NCBI RefSeq assembly: GCF_000968135.1
Contig: NZ_FO538765.1
Span: 1,875,819 to 1,939,818, forward strand
From: Magnetospira sp. QH-2
Lineage (GTDB): Bacteria; Pseudomonadota; Alphaproteobacteria; Rhodospirillales; Magnetospiraceae
Direction: 5' to 3'
Length of the DNA stretch: 64,000 nt
Under the pieces are notes generated by a model. The model searched no databases, was not told the DNA's origin, and worked only from the letters and a program-made list of their open reading frames with translations. Positions within the stretch are counted from its first letter, which is position 1; each line of letters begins with the position of its first letter. This document shows, in pieces, positions 63,222-64,000 of this stretch. The position numbers and the translations under genes are program-made.

Positions 63222-64000
63222 CAAGCAGCCCTCCGCTCGATGTGGCTGGTATAGAAATCGATGATCAAGCGCCGGACCTTGAGCGCCTCCGGTGTCACCA
63301 TGACCGCACTGCGAAACTCCGCGGAATCCTTCATGCCCTTGGAATACCAGGCTATATGCTTGCGGGCCACGCGCACCCCGGGTTTCTCACCATAGTGATC
63401 AAGCATGGCCTCGAAATGGGCCAGCAGGGTTTCCAACTGCACTTCGGTGGCCGGGTCCGGCAAATGCTCGCCGGTTTCCAAAAAATGGGCCACCTGGGCC
63501 GGGAACCAGGGGCGGCCATAGCAGCCCCGCCCGATCATCACCCCATCCACATTTGTCAGACGACGCATCTCGGCGGCCCCCTCGACCGTCGTGATATCCC
63601 CATTGCCAATGACCGGCACGGAGACGGCTTCCTTGACCAATCCGATGTAAGACCAGTCGGCCTTCCCCGAATAAAACTGATTGCGGGTCCGACCGTGGAC
63701 GGTGATGGCCTTGACCCCACAAGCCTCGGCTTTTCGAGCCAGGCTGACGCCATTTCGATTGTCGTCATCCCAGCCGGTCCGCATTTTCAGGGTTACCGGG
63801 ATGTCGACGGTGGCGATGACGGCATCAAGAATGCGTTGGGCCAGATCCTCGTCCCGCATCAGGGCGGCGCCGGCATCCCCCTTGACCACCTTCTTCACCG
63901 GGCAGCCCATGTTGATATCGATGATATGGGCGCCCCGGTCGGCATTCATGCGCGCCGCCTCCGCCATGACCTGAGGGTCGCGCCCGGCCAGTTGCACGGT
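63221..64000 (-). CDS. dusB: tRNA-dihydrouridine synthase DusB (NifR3), N-terminus cut by window edge
   Basis: DusB reduces uridines in tRNA D-loops using FMN. About 259 C-terminal residues are visible; the start lies beyond base 64000. The catalytic Cys is in [36 protein letters not shown] and VIGNGDI match the family. Coupling to ntrBC is the classic nifR3-ntrBC arrangement. Confidence 0.96.
   Translation of the reverse strand, partial: TVQLAGRDPQVMAEAARMNADRGAHIIDINMGCPVKKVVKGDAGAALMRDEDLAQRILDAVIATVDIPVTLKMRTGWDDDNRNGVSLARKAEACGVKAITVHGRTRNQFYSGKADWSYIGLVKEAVSVPVIGNGDITTVEGAAEMRRLTNVDGVMIGRGCYGRPWFPAQVAHFLETGEHLPDPATEVQLETLLAHFEAMLDHYGEKPGVRVARKHIAWYSKGMKDSAEFRSAVMVTPEALKVRRLIIDFYTSHIERRAA

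Overview
The window is a chromosomal segment of a GC-rich alphaproteobacterium, most likely a member of the Rhodospirillales with a sulfur-oxidising lifestyle. The lineage call rests on gene order: dusB-ntrB-ntrC-ntrY-ntrX-trkA followed by hfq-hflX is the classical alphaproteobacterial arrangement, and sdhE, mfd, recG and the tmk-holB-metG-tatD chain also fit. The lifestyle call rests on a nearly complete Sox gene set and a flavocytochrome c pair. A class II fructose-bisphosphate aldolase at the left edge would suit a Calvin-cycle autotroph, but no cbb gene is visible to prove it. The genus cannot be fixed from the sequence alone.

Region 1 (1-13.8 kb) is the sulfur and electron-transfer region. 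On the + strand are a diheme cytochrome and a Tat-exported flavoprotein (FccAB/SoxF type), a membrane-anchored NapC/NirT tetraheme cytochrome, an unusual exported tetraheme cytochrome made of two tandem copies of a diheme unit, a stand-alone cyclic-nucleotide-binding protein and an exported thioredoxin-like protein. On the - strand are soxX-soxY-soxZ-soxA, a terminator, soxB, a ccdA/soxV thiol transporter and hemB. Divergent from soxX lie a DsrE2-like gene, tusA and an exported SoxS-like thioredoxin. No soxCD is present, so in this window the Sox pathway appears truncated, with TusA and DsrE2 as a possible cytoplasmic sulfur relay.

Region 2 (13.9-23.4 kb) carries signalling and envelope genes: a four-PAS GGDEF-EAL protein, a Tat-exported dienelactone hydrolase, a BMP-type periplasmic binding protein overlapping a membrane SpoIIE-phosphatase receptor, a NUDIX hydrolase, a second stand-alone cyclic-nucleotide-binding protein, a DUF502 membrane protein and a LysE-type exporter. 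Region 3 (23.4-30 kb) is DNA repair and assembly: recG, sdhE, mfd and a FrnE-like DsbA protein.

Region 4 (30.2-37.1 kb) is dominated by one 2143-residue acidic secreted protein combining a FecR domain, a coiled coil, RTX calcium-binding repeats, a PPC-like domain and a long block of hybrid beta-strand/Asp-Gly repeats. Its upstream region carries a CRP-like operator and a strong hairpin, and is followed by tRNA-Ser(UGA). Region 5 (37.2-49.6 kb) holds cell-envelope and housekeeping genes (ElyC-like, MltB, RlpA, D,D-carboxypeptidase, tmk, holB, metG, tatD, PhnP-like, rsgA, mazG). Region 6 (49.6-64 kb) is a long - strand series from dusB and the two Ntr two-component systems through trkA, a D-amino-acid transaminase, a HAD phosphatase, hfq, hflX, a LysE exporter, an inositol-phosphatase-like enzyme and a beta-hydroxyacid dehydrogenase.

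The most unexpected signal that is not a gene is a perfect 12-bp palindrome, TCTACTAGTAGA, found three times at about 20-25 kb intervals: inside hemB, inside mfd and in an intergenic gap. In both genes it is written with unusual Leu/Val codons that encode the same peptide, DLLVD.
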